The notes below the pieces were generated by a model. The model was not told the DNA's origin. It searched no databases and saw nothing but the letters and a program-made list of their open reading frames with translations. A DNA stretch of 38,649 nt, taken from positions 1 through 38,649 of the forward strand of contig MWYV01000023.1 of the NCBI GenBank assembly GCA_002050435.1. Direction: 5' to 3'. Positions 26,416 to 35,309 of the stretch are shown piece after piece; positions within the stretch are counted from its first letter, which is position 1; each line of letters opens with the position of its first letter. Position numbers and translations under genes: made by a program. Source of the stretch: Chitinophagales bacterium 33-2. Its GTDB lineage: Bacteria; Bacteroidota; Bacteroidia; Chitinophagales; Chitinophagaceae.

Positions 26416-26477
26416 TTGTTGGTTGTAATGCTAAGGCGCGGCTACACCAATGGCTGAGAAATACATAAATTTGATAC

Positions 26478-26630
26478 ATGAAAGCTTTACGAATTGAAAT
26501 ATTAAACCAAAAAGAACTAAAGCTTATTAAAGGTATGCTGGAACTTAACTTAATCAAAGTGACCGAAGAAAGATTAAATAACATTGTAGAAAAAATAAGG
26601 CCCGAACGTTATGCCAGCCCTAGCATATGA
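26478..26630 (+). CDS. Small antitoxin-like protein, 50 residues
   Basis: The product (MKALRIEILNQKELKLIKGM, then LELNLIKVTEERLNNIVEKI) resembles small orphan proteins with a ribbon-helix-helix-like start that occur as antitoxins next to toxin genes in Bacteroidota. TAAATTTG (26466-26473), a perfect TAnnTTTG, lies just before the ATG; it is so close that any transcript from it would begin at or past this ATG. No recognisable toxin follows. It is probably an orphan or part of a dismantled toxin-antitoxin pair. Confidence 0.45.
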   Translation: MKALRIEILNQKELKLIKGMLELNLIKVTEERLNNIVEKIRPERYASPSI

Positions 26631-26660
26631 TTCAACTTTAGTAATTTGGCTGTAATAAAA

Positions 26661-26780
26661 ATGCAATCTTTTTTAGCCAAGCCGGGCGACAAAATATTAA
26701 ACCTGGAATTCGCCAATCCGTTTACGTTGGAGGCAAGGCTTTCGAGCAAAAGCACTAAATTCAACAAAAGGGTAACTTAA
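26661..26780 (+). CDS. Very small ORF of 39 residues, doubtful
   Basis: The ATG at 26661 opens MQSFLAKPGDKILNLEFANP and the frame ends KSTKFNKRVT. The composition looks protein-like, but no family is recognised. It could be the N-terminal stub of a gene lost by deletion. It ends 12 bases before the start of the HELGH protein gene. Confidence 0.2.
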   Translation: MQSFLAKPGDKILNLEFANPFTLEARLSSKSTKFNKRVT

Positions 26781-26791
26781 AAAAATATAAA

Positions 26792-27502
26792 ATGATAAAG
26801 TCAGTTTTTCTTCACATTGTTTTTATCAGTTTTGGGATGACTGTACACGCACAAACAAAATGGTTCCACACTTATACTGACTCTGCAGCTTTGGTTACTG
26901 ACGCTACTGAAATTGTCAAAAAGTTTAAAAATGATATAAACAATATTGACACTGCTATTGTTGTTAACCCAACAGTCATACTTAATACACAGCCTTTTTT
27001 AATTTTTTACAGCCCAAAATCCAATAAGGTAAACCTTCCATTGTGGCAGCAGCTTTCTGCTGAATCAAAAAACTTTTTTATAACACTTTCAGGTAGCGAG
27101 AAGAAAGGGCAAGAATTATTCGGCTTATTTTTCAACGGTTTTTATCTGCCCCATGAATTAGGTCATGCTCTGCAAAAAACACTTACACGGTACAAGTCTA
27201 CTAACAGCTATGAAAGCGAATATTTAGCAAATATCCTAGGTATGCTTTGGTGGCGCAAACAAGGGAAACACAAGGAATTGAAAAAGTGTTACAAGTTAGC
27301 AAAGAAGATTATGATGCAATTGAAAAACCCGGTGCCATCAGGGCAAACAGCCGAACAATACTTTACAGAAAATTATGGAGAAGCTGGTAAAAATCCTTTT
27401 GTATATGGGTATATGCAGTTTGGTCAATTTATAAAAATTTATGAGGACAAAAGCTTAACAAACTTTGATACAAAAATTAAAGAGCTTTCAAAACAAAAAT
27501 AG
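26792..27502 (+). CDS. Exported HELGH protein, small metallopeptidase-like
   Basis: The 236-residue product has a signal peptide ending at about residue 20 (VHAQ). HELGH lies at 121-125, and E143 in YESEYLAN follows 18 residues later, in an ExxxN helix like that of the larger protein at 3927. It is Lys- and Asn-rich, and its codons are more A/T-rich than those of its neighbours. The layout suggests a zinc-dependent exported protein; activity and target are unknown. It stands alone, with a gene-free stretch of 280 bases to the Mla operon that shows no feature. Confidence 0.65.
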   Translation: MIKSVFLHIVFISFGMTVHAQTKWFHTYTDSAALVTDATEIVKKFKNDINNIDTAIVVNPTVILNTQPFLIFYSPKSNKVNLPLWQQLSAESKNFFITLSGSEKKGQELFGLFFNGFYLPHELGHALQKTLTRYKSTNSYESEYLANILGMLWWRKQGKHKELKKCYKLAKKIMMQLKNPVPSGQTAEQYFTENYGEAGKNPFVYGYMQFGQFIKIYEDKSLTNFDTKIKELSKQK

Positions 27503-27782
27503 CCCTGCCCCCTAATATTGGATGAGCTTTGAGTTCGTTTGGCCATAAAATTCTGGCCCAATCTGTCGCAGTAGTTTGGCCTTGATATTTATTCGAAATT
27601 CTGACTTGTCGCAATTGAAATTCAATTTCACAAACTTCGAAAAGCCGTCAGGGTTTGTTTACCATTCCCATATTTCAATTGCGTGCAAATTCAATTCATT
27701 TTATTAATTCAACATTAATTTTTCTTTTTCTTGTTCCAATGGTAAATGTTGCATTTGTATCTCTGGACAAAAAAATGAATAT

Positions 27783-28568
27783 TTGGTTTTAATTGCTAAA
27801 ACATTGCTACAGAACTGGAAAATATTTTTTATTGAAGCCGGCGCACTTTCAGAATTTACCGGGCGTTTTTTCACCCAGGGATTTCGTCCGCGTTACGAAT
27901 TCAGAGAATTTGTAAAGCAGTGTTTCCTCATTGGCTACCAGTCACTGGCATTGATCGCATTGACCGCATTTATCATGGGCCTTGTGCTTACTATGCAATT
28001 GAGGCCCTCACTTGTAGCATACGGAGTGGAATCACAACTGCCTGCCATGGTGGGCATAGCCATAGTAAGAGAGATTGGTCCGGTATTAACCGCCTTGATC
28101 TTTGCCGGGAAAATTGGCAGCAGCATTGGTGCGGAACTAGGCTCCATGAAGGTCACAGAGCAGATCGATGCCATGGAAGTATCCGGGACCAATCCATTTA
28201 AATACCTCGTGGTAACGCGGGTATTTGCTGCTACCCTGATGATGCCCATACTGGTCATGTTGTCCATCTGCATTTCTTTGTTTGGTTCCTATCTGGGCGT
28301 GAACATCAGGGGCGTGACCAGTTTTCATCTTTTCTGGACACAGATTTTTGATTTTCTCAAATTCAGCGATATCATTCCGGCCTTTATCAAATCCTTCTTT
28401 TTTGGTTTTGCCGTAGGGATCATTGGCTGTTATAAAGGTTATTACAGTAGTAAGGGCACGGAAGGTGTGGGCAGGTCGGCTAATTCAGCGGTGGTGGTTG
28501 CTTCTGTTGTGGTTTTTATCATTGACCTGATTGCAGTTCAGATAACTGACGTTTTAGGTTTAAATTAG
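27783..28568 (+). CDS. MlaE-family ABC transporter permease (lipid transport)
   Basis: The 261-residue membrane protein carries the MlaE signatures AFIMGLVLTMQ, VGIAIVREIGPVLTALIFAGKIGSSIGAELGSMKVTEQIDAMEVSGTNP in overlapping blocks, and FFFGFAVGIIGCYKGYYSSKGTEGVG, with about five to six membrane segments. With the ATPase and MCE proteins it moves phospholipids between inner and outer membrane. The start used is a TTG at 27783, since no in-frame ATG exists upstream close to it; the first residues (LVLIAKTLLQNWKIFF) fit family alignments. The ATPase gene follows after 4 bases. Confidence 0.92.
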   Translation: MVLIAKTLLQNWKIFFIEAGALSEFTGRFFTQGFRPRYEFREFVKQCFLIGYQSLALIALTAFIMGLVLTMQLRPSLVAYGVESQLPAMVGIAIVREIGPVLTALIFAGKIGSSIGAELGSMKVTEQIDAMEVSGTNPFKYLVVTRVFAATLMMPILVMLSICISLFGSYLGVNIRGVTSFHLFWTQIFDFLKFSDIIPAFIKSFFFGFAVGIIGCYKGYYSSKGTEGVGRSANSAVVVASVVVFIIDLIAVQITDVLGLN

Positions 28569-28572
28569 CGCC

Positions 28573-29346
28573 ATGCGTTCACAGCCAGCTTCTTTACCCC
28601 TTGCCCCTGGAAAACAGGACCAAACTGTGATTGAAGTAAAGGATTTGAACAAAGCATTCGGCGATAACAAGGTGCTGCAAGGTTTTAACCTGGAATTGAA
28701 AAAAGGGGAGAACCTGGTAGTTCTTGGAAAATCCGGCTCCGGGAAATCCGTGCTCATCAAATGCATCATCGGTTTGCTGGCTCCGGATAAAGGAAGCATC
28801 CATGTATTAGGTGAATCCATTCCTGATCTGAACGAATCTGAACTCGACAAAATTCGTGTGCAGATCGGATTTTTATTTCAAAGCAATGCCTTGTATGATT
28901 CAATGACCGTTAGGGATAACCTGGAATTTCCATTGCGCCGTCACTGGATGCAAAATGCTACACAGGATGTTGATGAGATGGTGATGGAAGCCTTGTCGGA
29001 TGTGGGACTGGTACATACCGTGGACATGATGCCCATAGAACTGTCTGGCGGCATGCGCAAACGCATTGCACTGGCAAGAACGTTGATACTGAAACCCGGG
29101 ATCATATTGTATGATGAACCCACAACAGGCCTGGACCCGATCACCGCGCGCGAGATCAGTGAATTGATCGTGGACATACAGAAAAAATACAAGGCATCAT
29201 CACTGATCATCACACATGATATGAGATGTGTTGAGATCACGGCAGACAGGGTCATTATCCTGGTCAATGGACGTTGTTATGCAACAGGCAGTTTTGAAGA
29301 GTTAAAAAGATCAACGGATCCTCAGGTAAAACATTTTTTTGATTAG
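28573..29346 (+). CDS. MlaF-family ABC transporter ATP-binding protein
   Basis: The 257-residue ATPase has Walker A GKSGSGKS (52-59), signature LSGGM (157-161), Walker B IILYDEP with D181-E182, a D-loop TTGLDP and a switch histidine in LIITHD. It powers the MlaE permease. It sits between the permease (4-bp gap) and the MCE protein (2-bp gap), so the three are one operon. The N-terminal 20 residues before the first beta strand are variable and contain a short Pro/Ala stretch. Confidence 0.95.
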   Translation: MRSQPASLPLAPGKQDQTVIEVKDLNKAFGDNKVLQGFNLELKKGENLVVLGKSGSGKSVLIKCIIGLLAPDKGSIHVLGESIPDLNESELDKIRVQIGFLFQSNALYDSMTVRDNLEFPLRRHWMQNATQDVDEMVMEALSDVGLVHTVDMMPIELSGGMRKRIALARTLILKPGIILYDEPTTGLDPITAREISELIVDIQKKYKASSLIITHDMRCVEITADRVIILVNGRCYATGSFEELKRSTDPQVKHFFD

Positions 29347-29348
29347 TT

Positions 29349-30341
29349 ATGGCAAAAAAACTTGCAAACCATTTTCGACTGGGCATTTTTGTATTAGCCG
29401 GATTGTTTTTCCTGGTGTTGTTGCTGTATATGATCGGCAAAAATGAAAACATCTTCGGTTCCACTTTTGTTTTAAAAGCGCGGTTTGAAAATATCAATGG
29501 ACTGATGCCTGGAAACAATGTGCGGTTTGCAGGCATCAATACAGGAACGGTAAAAGACATTGCAGTATTAAACGACAGCACCATTGAAGTGACCATGCTG
29601 ATAAAGGAAAAAATGAAACCCTTTATTAAAAAAAATGCAATTGCTACGATTGGGTCGGATGGACTGATGGGAAACAAATTGGTGAACCTGACTGCTTCAA
29701 AAATCAGCGCGGAGGAAGTAAATGAAAATGATATTTTGCTTAGCGGCAAAGCAGTTGATACAGACGAACTGATTAAAGTTATGGGCGGCGCCACCGATGA
29801 TCTGGCCCTGATTGTTACTGGATTAAAAACTACGATAAACAAAATCAATAACAGTGCAGCTTTCTGGGATGTGATGAATGATGCTTCACTACCGGTGAAC
29901 CTCAGGTCATCCCTGATGAATGTAAAACAATCTACTGCCGGCATGAACAACATGGTGAATGATCTGCAGGCCATGGTGCGGCATGTGCAATCAGGAAAGG
30001 GATCGATTGGTTCGCTCCTGGTGGACACCACCTTCGCACACAATTTAAATGAAGCAGTGGAAAGAGTCAAGCGGGCAGGAAACATGGCCGATTCCATCTC
30101 GATCCAGGTGACAACACTTGTAAGGAATATTGACAGAAATCTCAATCATGGCGAAGGCATTGCTACTGCTTTGTTACGCGACACTGCAATTGTGCATCGT
30201 ATGGAAAACAGTTTGCAGAACATTCAAAAAGGCACAGAAGCTTTTCACCAGAATATGGAAGCACTCAAAACCAATTTTCTCTTCAGAGGTTATTTCAGGC
30301 GGCAGGATCAACAGAAAAAAAAGCAGGCGCCTGAAGATTAA
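29349..30341 (+). CDS. MlaD-type MCE-domain lipid-transport protein
   Basis: The 330-residue product has one N-terminal membrane helix (about 10-30) and an MCE domain: ENINGLMPGNNVRFAGINTGTVKDIAVLN, then IKKNAIATIGSDGLMGNKLVNLTA. The C-terminal 200 residues are mainly alpha-helical and probably form a coiled-coil, as in other MCE proteins that bridge the periplasm. It binds lipid between the membranes and pairs with the MlaE/MlaF complex encoded just upstream. No MlaB (STAS) or MlaC gene is visible; Bacteroidota often lack them. Confidence 0.92.
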   Translation: MAKKLANHFRLGIFVLAGLFFLVLLLYMIGKNENIFGSTFVLKARFENINGLMPGNNVRFAGINTGTVKDIAVLNDSTIEVTMLIKEKMKPFIKKNAIATIGSDGLMGNKLVNLTASKISAEEVNENDILLSGKAVDTDELIKVMGGATDDLALIVTGLKTTINKINNSAAFWDVMNDASLPVNLRSSLMNVKQSTAGMNNMVNDLQAMVRHVQSGKGSIGSLLVDTTFAHNLNEAVERVKRAGNMADSISIQVTTLVRNIDRNLNHGEGIATALLRDTAIVHRMENSLQNIQKGTEAFHQNMEALKTNFLFRGYFRRQDQQKKKQAPED

Positions 30342-30357
30342 CGAACAAGTTAATGGC

Positions 30358-32871
30358 TCACCAGCGTGCCACCAGTTTCAAATTCACCAGTCTTGGTGTT
30401 AACCGGTTGGGCATGGTAAAAATATTATTTGCAAAATCTTTGATCAACAGGTAAGAGATCGTATTTGGCCGGTCAATCAGGTTAAATACTTCAAGACTCA
30501 GCCAGATGTTGTCAAAATTGCGGAAGGGTGAATGGCTTCTCCTGTTCATTTTTTCAGCATCCAGCAACAATGCGCTGAAACCAATGTCAATTCTTAAATA
30601 GGGTTCGATCCTGAGTGCATTCCTGTATTTGATGTTTCCTGGAATGTTATAGGGAAGATTGGATCCATACAGCGTATTGATGTAAACTTTAAAATTTTTA
30701 TTGGTGGAAAGATAATCCTGGAAAAACATGCCGAAAGTGAGGAACCTGTCGGTAGGTCTTCTCAACCACCCGTTTTGCACCAGGGCACTGTCAACAGGTT
30801 TATTCATCGAGTCAAGTGTATAAGTCCGGAAAAAATCATTTTCCAGGTCTTCTCTTGTTCTCATAAACCCTATGCTGATCCAGCTCTCCGCGTCTTTCAC
30901 CAGTTCTCCGAACAAGCGCATTTCCAACCCGGTTGCGTAGGCTTTTGCCATGTTTTCTCCGAAATAACGCACACGCACATTGTCGATATCATAAGGAACT
31001 ACGTTGGTCATGGACTTATAATAGGCTTCCGCACTCAGTCTTAATGGCCGGTTGAAACCATAAAAATTGTAATCCAGCCCCAACACGCCTTGCCAGCTTT
31101 TTTGCGCCTTAACACTGGTGTTCACCGTGCCATCATACCTTCTTAGTTCACGGTAGAAGGGTGGTTGATGATAGGCACCGGCGGCTGCTCTTAAAACAAT
31201 ATCTTTTTTCCATGCCGGTTTAATAGAGGCAGCTATGCGCGGCGAAAAAAGCAATTCATTATTCAGATCATTATAGTTGAAACGGAGGCCCGCGGAAACT
31301 GTATAGGTTGAAGAATCGCTGTTGATGATTATGTTATCCTGTATATAACCGCTGAAACGGTTCACTTGTATATCCGCTTTTGATTTGATCACTTTGCTCA
31401 TTTCAAACAATGCAGGATTGTAAGGAAGGGAATAGCCGGCAGAATCCTGGTACTCCCATTCATTCAGTTGATCACTGATGTTGGTCCTGTCATATCCCAG
31501 TCCCCATTGCAGGGAATGATTCGATCTGTCGAGACTTCCTTTATGCGAAAAATTATAATTGATGATGTTCAACCGGTTCCTTGCAAAGGTCTGGCTCAAA
31601 CCTGCACCCAAAGGGTTTACGATCACGCCATAAGAAGCGCTGGAATTATCAAAATCACGGTTGCCGAAAAGATAAGCGCCTGCAATGTCAATGTTTTCTT
31701 CTTCGTTGTTTTCAAACCTGGAAGCAAGCCATTTCAGTTTCAGATTTTTTAATGGCTGATAAGTGGTAGATAACCCGATCATGCCGGTGGAATACGCATC
31801 TTTTTCTCTGCCTTCAAACCAGATATCCACACCAAGATTGGCTGTAAAAAAAGGAGAGAAGATGCTCGAGGTGAGCTGGCTGAATTCAGGTATCAGCGTG
31901 AATTTTGTTCTTGAAACATTACCAAGCAATTCAGCGCTCCATTTTGCATTCAGCTGGTAATTGATAAGCGCCTGGAAATCTGAAGATGATGGCGTGTAGC
32001 TGCCCTGGGTTTCCTGCCGGCTCAGCAGGTTTCGGTTGCTTCGGTTTCTAAGTCCCAGTACATAAGAAAAACGGTTGTTGTTTCCAGCACCTTCAAGATG
32101 AAAACCCTGTTCAAGAATACTTACATAAGCAGAACCACCGAAGCGCCGCGGCCTGTTGTACTGGATATCCAGTACAGAGCTCATTTTATCGCCATACTTT
32201 GCCTGGAATCCACCATTATAAAAATTGATATTGCGCACCATTTCGGGGTTGATGAAACTCAAACCTTCCTGCTGGCCACTGCGTACGAGATAAGGACGGA
32301 AGATCTCGAAATCATTAACATAGATCAGGTTCTCATCATAACTACCGCCCCTTACATTGTACTGTGATGTTAATTCATTGTTTGACCCTACAAAAACTTT
32401 CAGCATGCTTTCCACTCCCATAGTGGGTGATGGAATATTGATGACTGATTTAGGATTGATCCGTATCAGGCCTGTTTCCGTGCGTTCTCTTTGTTCTCTT
32501 ACAATTACTTCTTCCATTACCGAACCGGCAATTTCCATCCGGATGGTAATGTGTTCCTGTTCATCTGCGTTGAGCAAAAAGTTTTGTTGCACGGTTCTGT
32601 AACCAGGATTTGAAAACAAAATTGCTATTGCCCTGTCTGAAGGAACCTGGATGGTGAATCTTCCCGAATCGTTTGTGATAAAAATCTTTTGCTGTCCAAG
32701 CATGTTCACGGACACACCCTGAAGCGGTCTTTCATTTTCGTCAAGCACCAGCCCTTGAATCGTTGCGGGTGTTTTTTGTGCAAAACTGCCTAACGTAAGG
32801 AATAAGGAAAGGAAAATGAACAGGCAGCGGGGTTTCACACAGTAGATTTGCGATAAAAATAAATGTTTCAC
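30358..32871 (-). CDS. TonB-dependent receptor with N-terminal carboxypeptidase-regulatory-like domain
   Basis: The 837-residue product has a signal peptide, a CarboxypepD_reg-like domain (about 37-112: IQGLVLDENERPLQGVSV), a plug domain (VGSNNELTSQYNVRGGSYDENLIYVND) and a long beta barrel ending with aromatic ARW. It is an outer-membrane receptor for an unknown ligand. It ends 16 bases from the convergent MCE gene and starts 46 bases after the rpe stop on the same strand, so it may be the last gene of a run that includes rpe and a TPR lipoprotein. No SusD partner is present, so glycan import of the Sus kind is unlikely. Confidence 0.92.
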   Translation of the reverse strand: MKHLFLSQIYCVKPRCLFIFLSLFLTLGSFAQKTPATIQGLVLDENERPLQGVSVNMLGQQKIFITNDSGRFTIQVPSDRAIAILFSNPGYRTVQQNFLLNADEQEHITIRMEIAGSVMEEVIVREQRERTETGLIRINPKSVINIPSPTMGVESMLKVFVGSNNELTSQYNVRGGSYDENLIYVNDFEIFRPYLVRSGQQEGLSFINPEMVRNINFYNGGFQAKYGDKMSSVLDIQYNRPRRFGGSAYVSILEQGFHLEGAGNNNRFSYVLGLRNRSNRNLLSRQETQGSYTPSSSDFQALINYQLNAKWSAELLGNVSRTKFTLIPEFSQLTSSIFSPFFTANLGVDIWFEGREKDAYSTGMIGLSTTYQPLKNLKLKWLASRFENNEEENIDIAGAYLFGNRDFDNSSASYGVIVNPLGAGLSQTFARNRLNIINYNFSHKGSLDRSNHSLQWGLGYDRTNISDQLNEWEYQDSAGYSLPYNPALFEMSKVIKSKADIQVNRFSGYIQDNIIINSDSSTYTVSAGLRFNYNDLNNELLFSPRIAASIKPAWKKDIVLRAAAGAYHQPPFYRELRRYDGTVNTSVKAQKSWQGVLGLDYNFYGFNRPLRLSAEAYYKSMTNVVPYDIDNVRVRYFGENMAKAYATGLEMRLFGELVKDAESWISIGFMRTREDLENDFFRTYTLDSMNKPVDSALVQNGWLRRPTDRFLTFGMFFQDYLSTNKNFKVYINTLYGSNLPYNIPGNIKYRNALRIEPYLRIDIGFSALLLDAEKMNRRSHSPFRNFDNIWLSLEVFNLIDRPNTISYLLIKDFANNIFTMPNRLTPRLVNLKLVARW

Positions 32872-32917
32872 CCTGAAAATGCTAATCTTAAACTAACTGG
32901 AATCTTCAGGAAGGAGG

Positions 32918-33568
32918 TTAGCTGATGCTTTTTAGCTTTTTAATGGTACCTGCAGGATCGTTTGAACGGAAAACCGTGTTACCCGCAACCAGAACGTGTG
33001 CTCCGGCTTCAACAATGGATCGTGCATTTTCAAGTGTTACGCCACCATCTATTTCAATCTGAACCTGCAGTTGGTGATCGTCGATCATTTTTCTCAGCGC
33101 CCTTGTCCGTTCCAGCGTACGTTCAATAAACTGCTGGCCGCCAAAACCAGGATTTACACTCATGAGACAAACCAGGTCGATATCACCCAAAACATCTTTT
33201 ATGGAATCAATGGTCGTGTGGGGGTTCAATGCAACACCCGCTTTCATGCCCAAACTTTTTATCTGCTGGATGTTGCGGTGCAGGTGGTGGCAGGCTTCAA
33301 TATGAACAGTAAGGATATCCGCACCGGCTTTTTTAAAAGCTTCCGCATACTTTTCCGGTTCAAGGATCATCAAGTGTACATCACAGACTTTTGAAGTTGC
33401 CTTCCTGATATGTTCAATAACAGGGAAACCAAAACTGATGTTCGGAACAAACCTTCCATCCATCACATCCAGGTGAAACCAGTCGGCCTCACTTGCATTG
33501 AGCATGTCGCAGTCTTGCTGCAGGTTTAAAAAATTGGCTGAAAGGAGTGAAGGAGCAATCAGTGGCAT
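32918..33568 (-). CDS. rpe: Ribulose-phosphate 3-epimerase
   Basis: The 216-residue TIM-barrel enzyme interconverts ribulose 5-phosphate and xylulose 5-phosphate in the pentose phosphate pathway. Motifs: IAPSLLSANF at the start; HLDVMDGRFVPNISFG with H32, D34; VHLMI with H65; VNPGFGGQQF; IEIDGGV; and AGNTVFRS at the phosphate site. Length is normal. It lies 36 bases after the TPR protein stop and just before the TonB-dependent receptor, in one direction. Confidence 0.96.
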   Translation of the reverse strand: MPLIAPSLLSANFLNLQQDCDMLNASEADWFHLDVMDGRFVPNISFGFPVIEHIRKATSKVCDVHLMILEPEKYAEAFKKAGADILTVHIEACHHLHRNIQQIKSLGMKAGVALNPHTTIDSIKDVLGDIDLVCLMSVNPGFGGQQFIERTLERTRALRKMIDDHQLQVQIEIDGGVTLENARSIVEAGAHVLVAGNTVFRSNDPAGTIKKLKSIS

Positions 33569-33604
33569 GTGGAAATTTTTGGGGATGCGCGCAAGCTAAT
33601 AAAA

Positions 33605-34579
33605 TTACCGGAGTTTTTCGGCAGCCTGCCGGGCATCCACCAGGTCTTTATCCAGTGCATAGGCACTCTGGTAATTGGCTTTTGCTTCCCCGATAAACCC
33701 ACGTGCTTCCTGGCTTTTGGCCAGCCAGAAAAAGAACAGCGCATTGGCAGGTGCCACACGAAGTCCCACTTCAAAATTGCGTTGTGCATCTTCAAATTTT
33801 TTCTGGCGAAATAGGATGATGCCTTTTTCCAGGTAAGCATCGTTAAAATTATAATTCGCTTTTATGGCATCATTATACAATCGGAGTGCCTCCGTAGCAT
33901 TACCGATGTTGGAATAATAAAGCCCGCGGGTGAAATAGGCTTTTTCAATATTGGAGGCACGGGCTTTTACCAGGGAATCAGTTAACAACAATACCTTTTC
34001 ATTACGCCCCATGGCATATTCATAGGCAAGATCATAGGCGAGGTCAGGATCGGAAGGAGCGAGGCTATATGCTTTTTCAAGGTATAGCAAACTTTCTTCA
34101 TTCTTGTTTTGCTCACCAAGGATCTCGGATTTGATGGTAAGCGCATCCAACTGTCCGGGAAATTGTTCCAGGATATAATCAATGATCTTTATCGCTTCAT
34201 CATACATTTCTTTTTGCTGGTAACCTCTTGCCAGTCCAACATGAAGTGCAATACTTTCAGGCATGCGTTTAATGGCATCTTCTAAAAAAACAATGGCAGA
34301 ATCTGTGTGTTTATTTTTTAAAATGGTGGTAAGGCTCAACCCGTATTTTTCCTGTGGATTTAAATTCCATGCCTTCCTGATATCAGCTTCAGCCAGCGCT
34401 TTTTGATTTTCCTGGAACAGCAGGGTTCCCCGGCGGTAATAGAGTTCAGGGTTGGAAGGGTTGGATGCAATGCTGTCGGTGAGCGCACTGTAAGGTTCCT
34501 GTTTAAGAAGATCCCCCTCTTCCTGGTTATTACAGGAGACGCAGACTACAAGTGTAACAAACAGTATGATCTTATGCAT
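33605..34579 (-). CDS. TPR-repeat lipoprotein
   Basis: The 324-residue product has a lipoprotein signal ending in CVSC (C16) followed by NNQEEGD. The rest is helical tetratricopeptide repeats, about eight of 34 residues, e.g. PELYYRRGTLLFQENQKALAEADIRKA and NEESLLYLEKAYSLAPSDPDLAYDLAYEYA. Such proteins hold other proteins together, probably at the periplasmic or outer face. The stop lies 36 bases before the rpe start. No function can be named. Confidence 0.88.
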   Translation of the reverse strand: MHKIILFVTLVVCVSCNNQEEGDLLKQEPYSALTDSIASNPSNPELYYRRGTLLFQENQKALAEADIRKAWNLNPQEKYGLSLTTILKNKHTDSAIVFLEDAIKRMPESIALHVGLARGYQQKEMYDEAIKIIDYILEQFPGQLDALTIKSEILGEQNKNEESLLYLEKAYSLAPSDPDLAYDLAYEYAMGRNEKVLLLTDSLVKARASNIEKAYFTRGLYYSNIGNATEALRLYNDAIKANYNFNDAYLEKGIILFRQKKFEDAQRNFEVGLRVAPANALFFFWLAKSQEARGFIGEAKANYQSAYALDKDLVDARQAAEKLR

Positions 34580-34785
34580 AGTATAATTAAAGGTTCCGGC
34601 TGCCAGCCTTTTCGGTTTTCCGAAATAAGGTTTCCTTCATCAACGCACTATTGGCCGTGAAGGTATTTCATTTTCCAAAGTTTTGACATCTTAAACTTAG
34701 GAATGGGTGGTGATTTGTAAACGTTTTGAATATTAAACCTTAAAAGTATTCTGCACCAGACACAAGCTGATGATCATAATAATAA

Positions 34786-34816
34786 TTTGATTTGACATCC
34801 TGCTGTTGTAGATTTG
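34786..34816 (+). promoter_or_regulatory. Promoter TTTG-N19-TAGATTTG
   Basis: TTTG (34786-34789) and TAGATTTG (34809-34816) are spaced by 19 bases, a full match to the Bacteroidota consensus. It ends 19 bases before the ATG of the membrane protein gene at 34836. Confidence 0.7.
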
Positions 34817-34835
34817 GCCAACCAAAATCAAAAGC

Positions 34836-35309
34836 ATGAACGCTGAACTTTATAATGCACTATTGCACATTCATAGTGTTGGTCGCTGGGTAGTGCTGTT
34901 ATTATTGATCTTTGCCATCTTCAACAGCCTGATTGCCGGCAGAAGGCCTTATATCCGAACAGATAACAGGCTTGGATTGTTTAACACGATTGCTGCAGAT
35001 ATTATGTTGGTGGTAGGCATCGTATTGTATTTTGTAGGTACTATGGGGTATCAGCTGATTGAGAAGAATGGCGGCATGTCGGTTGTAGTGAAAGATCCAA
35101 CACTTAGGTTTTATGTACTTGAACACATCATTGGGATGGTCATTGCCGTGGTGTTGATCCATATTGGCAAGGCCCAGGGAAGAAAATCGATCAGCGATAA
35201 ATCGAAACATACCAGGACCATCATATTTTACCTGCTTGCCTTACTCATCATTCTTGCATCCATTCCATGGCCTTTCCGGGAAATAGGTGTGGATAGAGGG
35301 TGGTATTAA
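34836..35309 (+). CDS. Conserved four-helix membrane protein, cytochrome b-like
   Basis: The 157-residue product has four membrane segments with histidines placed at helix ends (LLHIHSVGRWVVLLLL, YVLEHIIGMVIAVVLIHIGKAQ). Annotations often label this Bacteroidota family a cytochrome b-like protein. Heme binding is suggested by the histidines, but it is not shown. It has its own promoter. Its stop overlaps the stop of the convergent phosphoesterase gene by a few bases. Confidence 0.7.
   Translation: MNAELYNALLHIHSVGRWVVLLLLIFAIFNSLIAGRRPYIRTDNRLGLFNTIAADIMLVVGIVLYFVGTMGYQLIEKNGGMSVVVKDPTLRFYVLEHIIGMVIAVVLIHIGKAQGRKSISDKSKHTRTIIFYLLALLIILASIPWPFREIGVDRGWY

Noticed and set aside
29264..30145. 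Minus-strand open frame of 293 codons, opposite the MCE gene
   Set aside because: The sense gene is well supported, and the antisense product has no signal, domain or family pattern.
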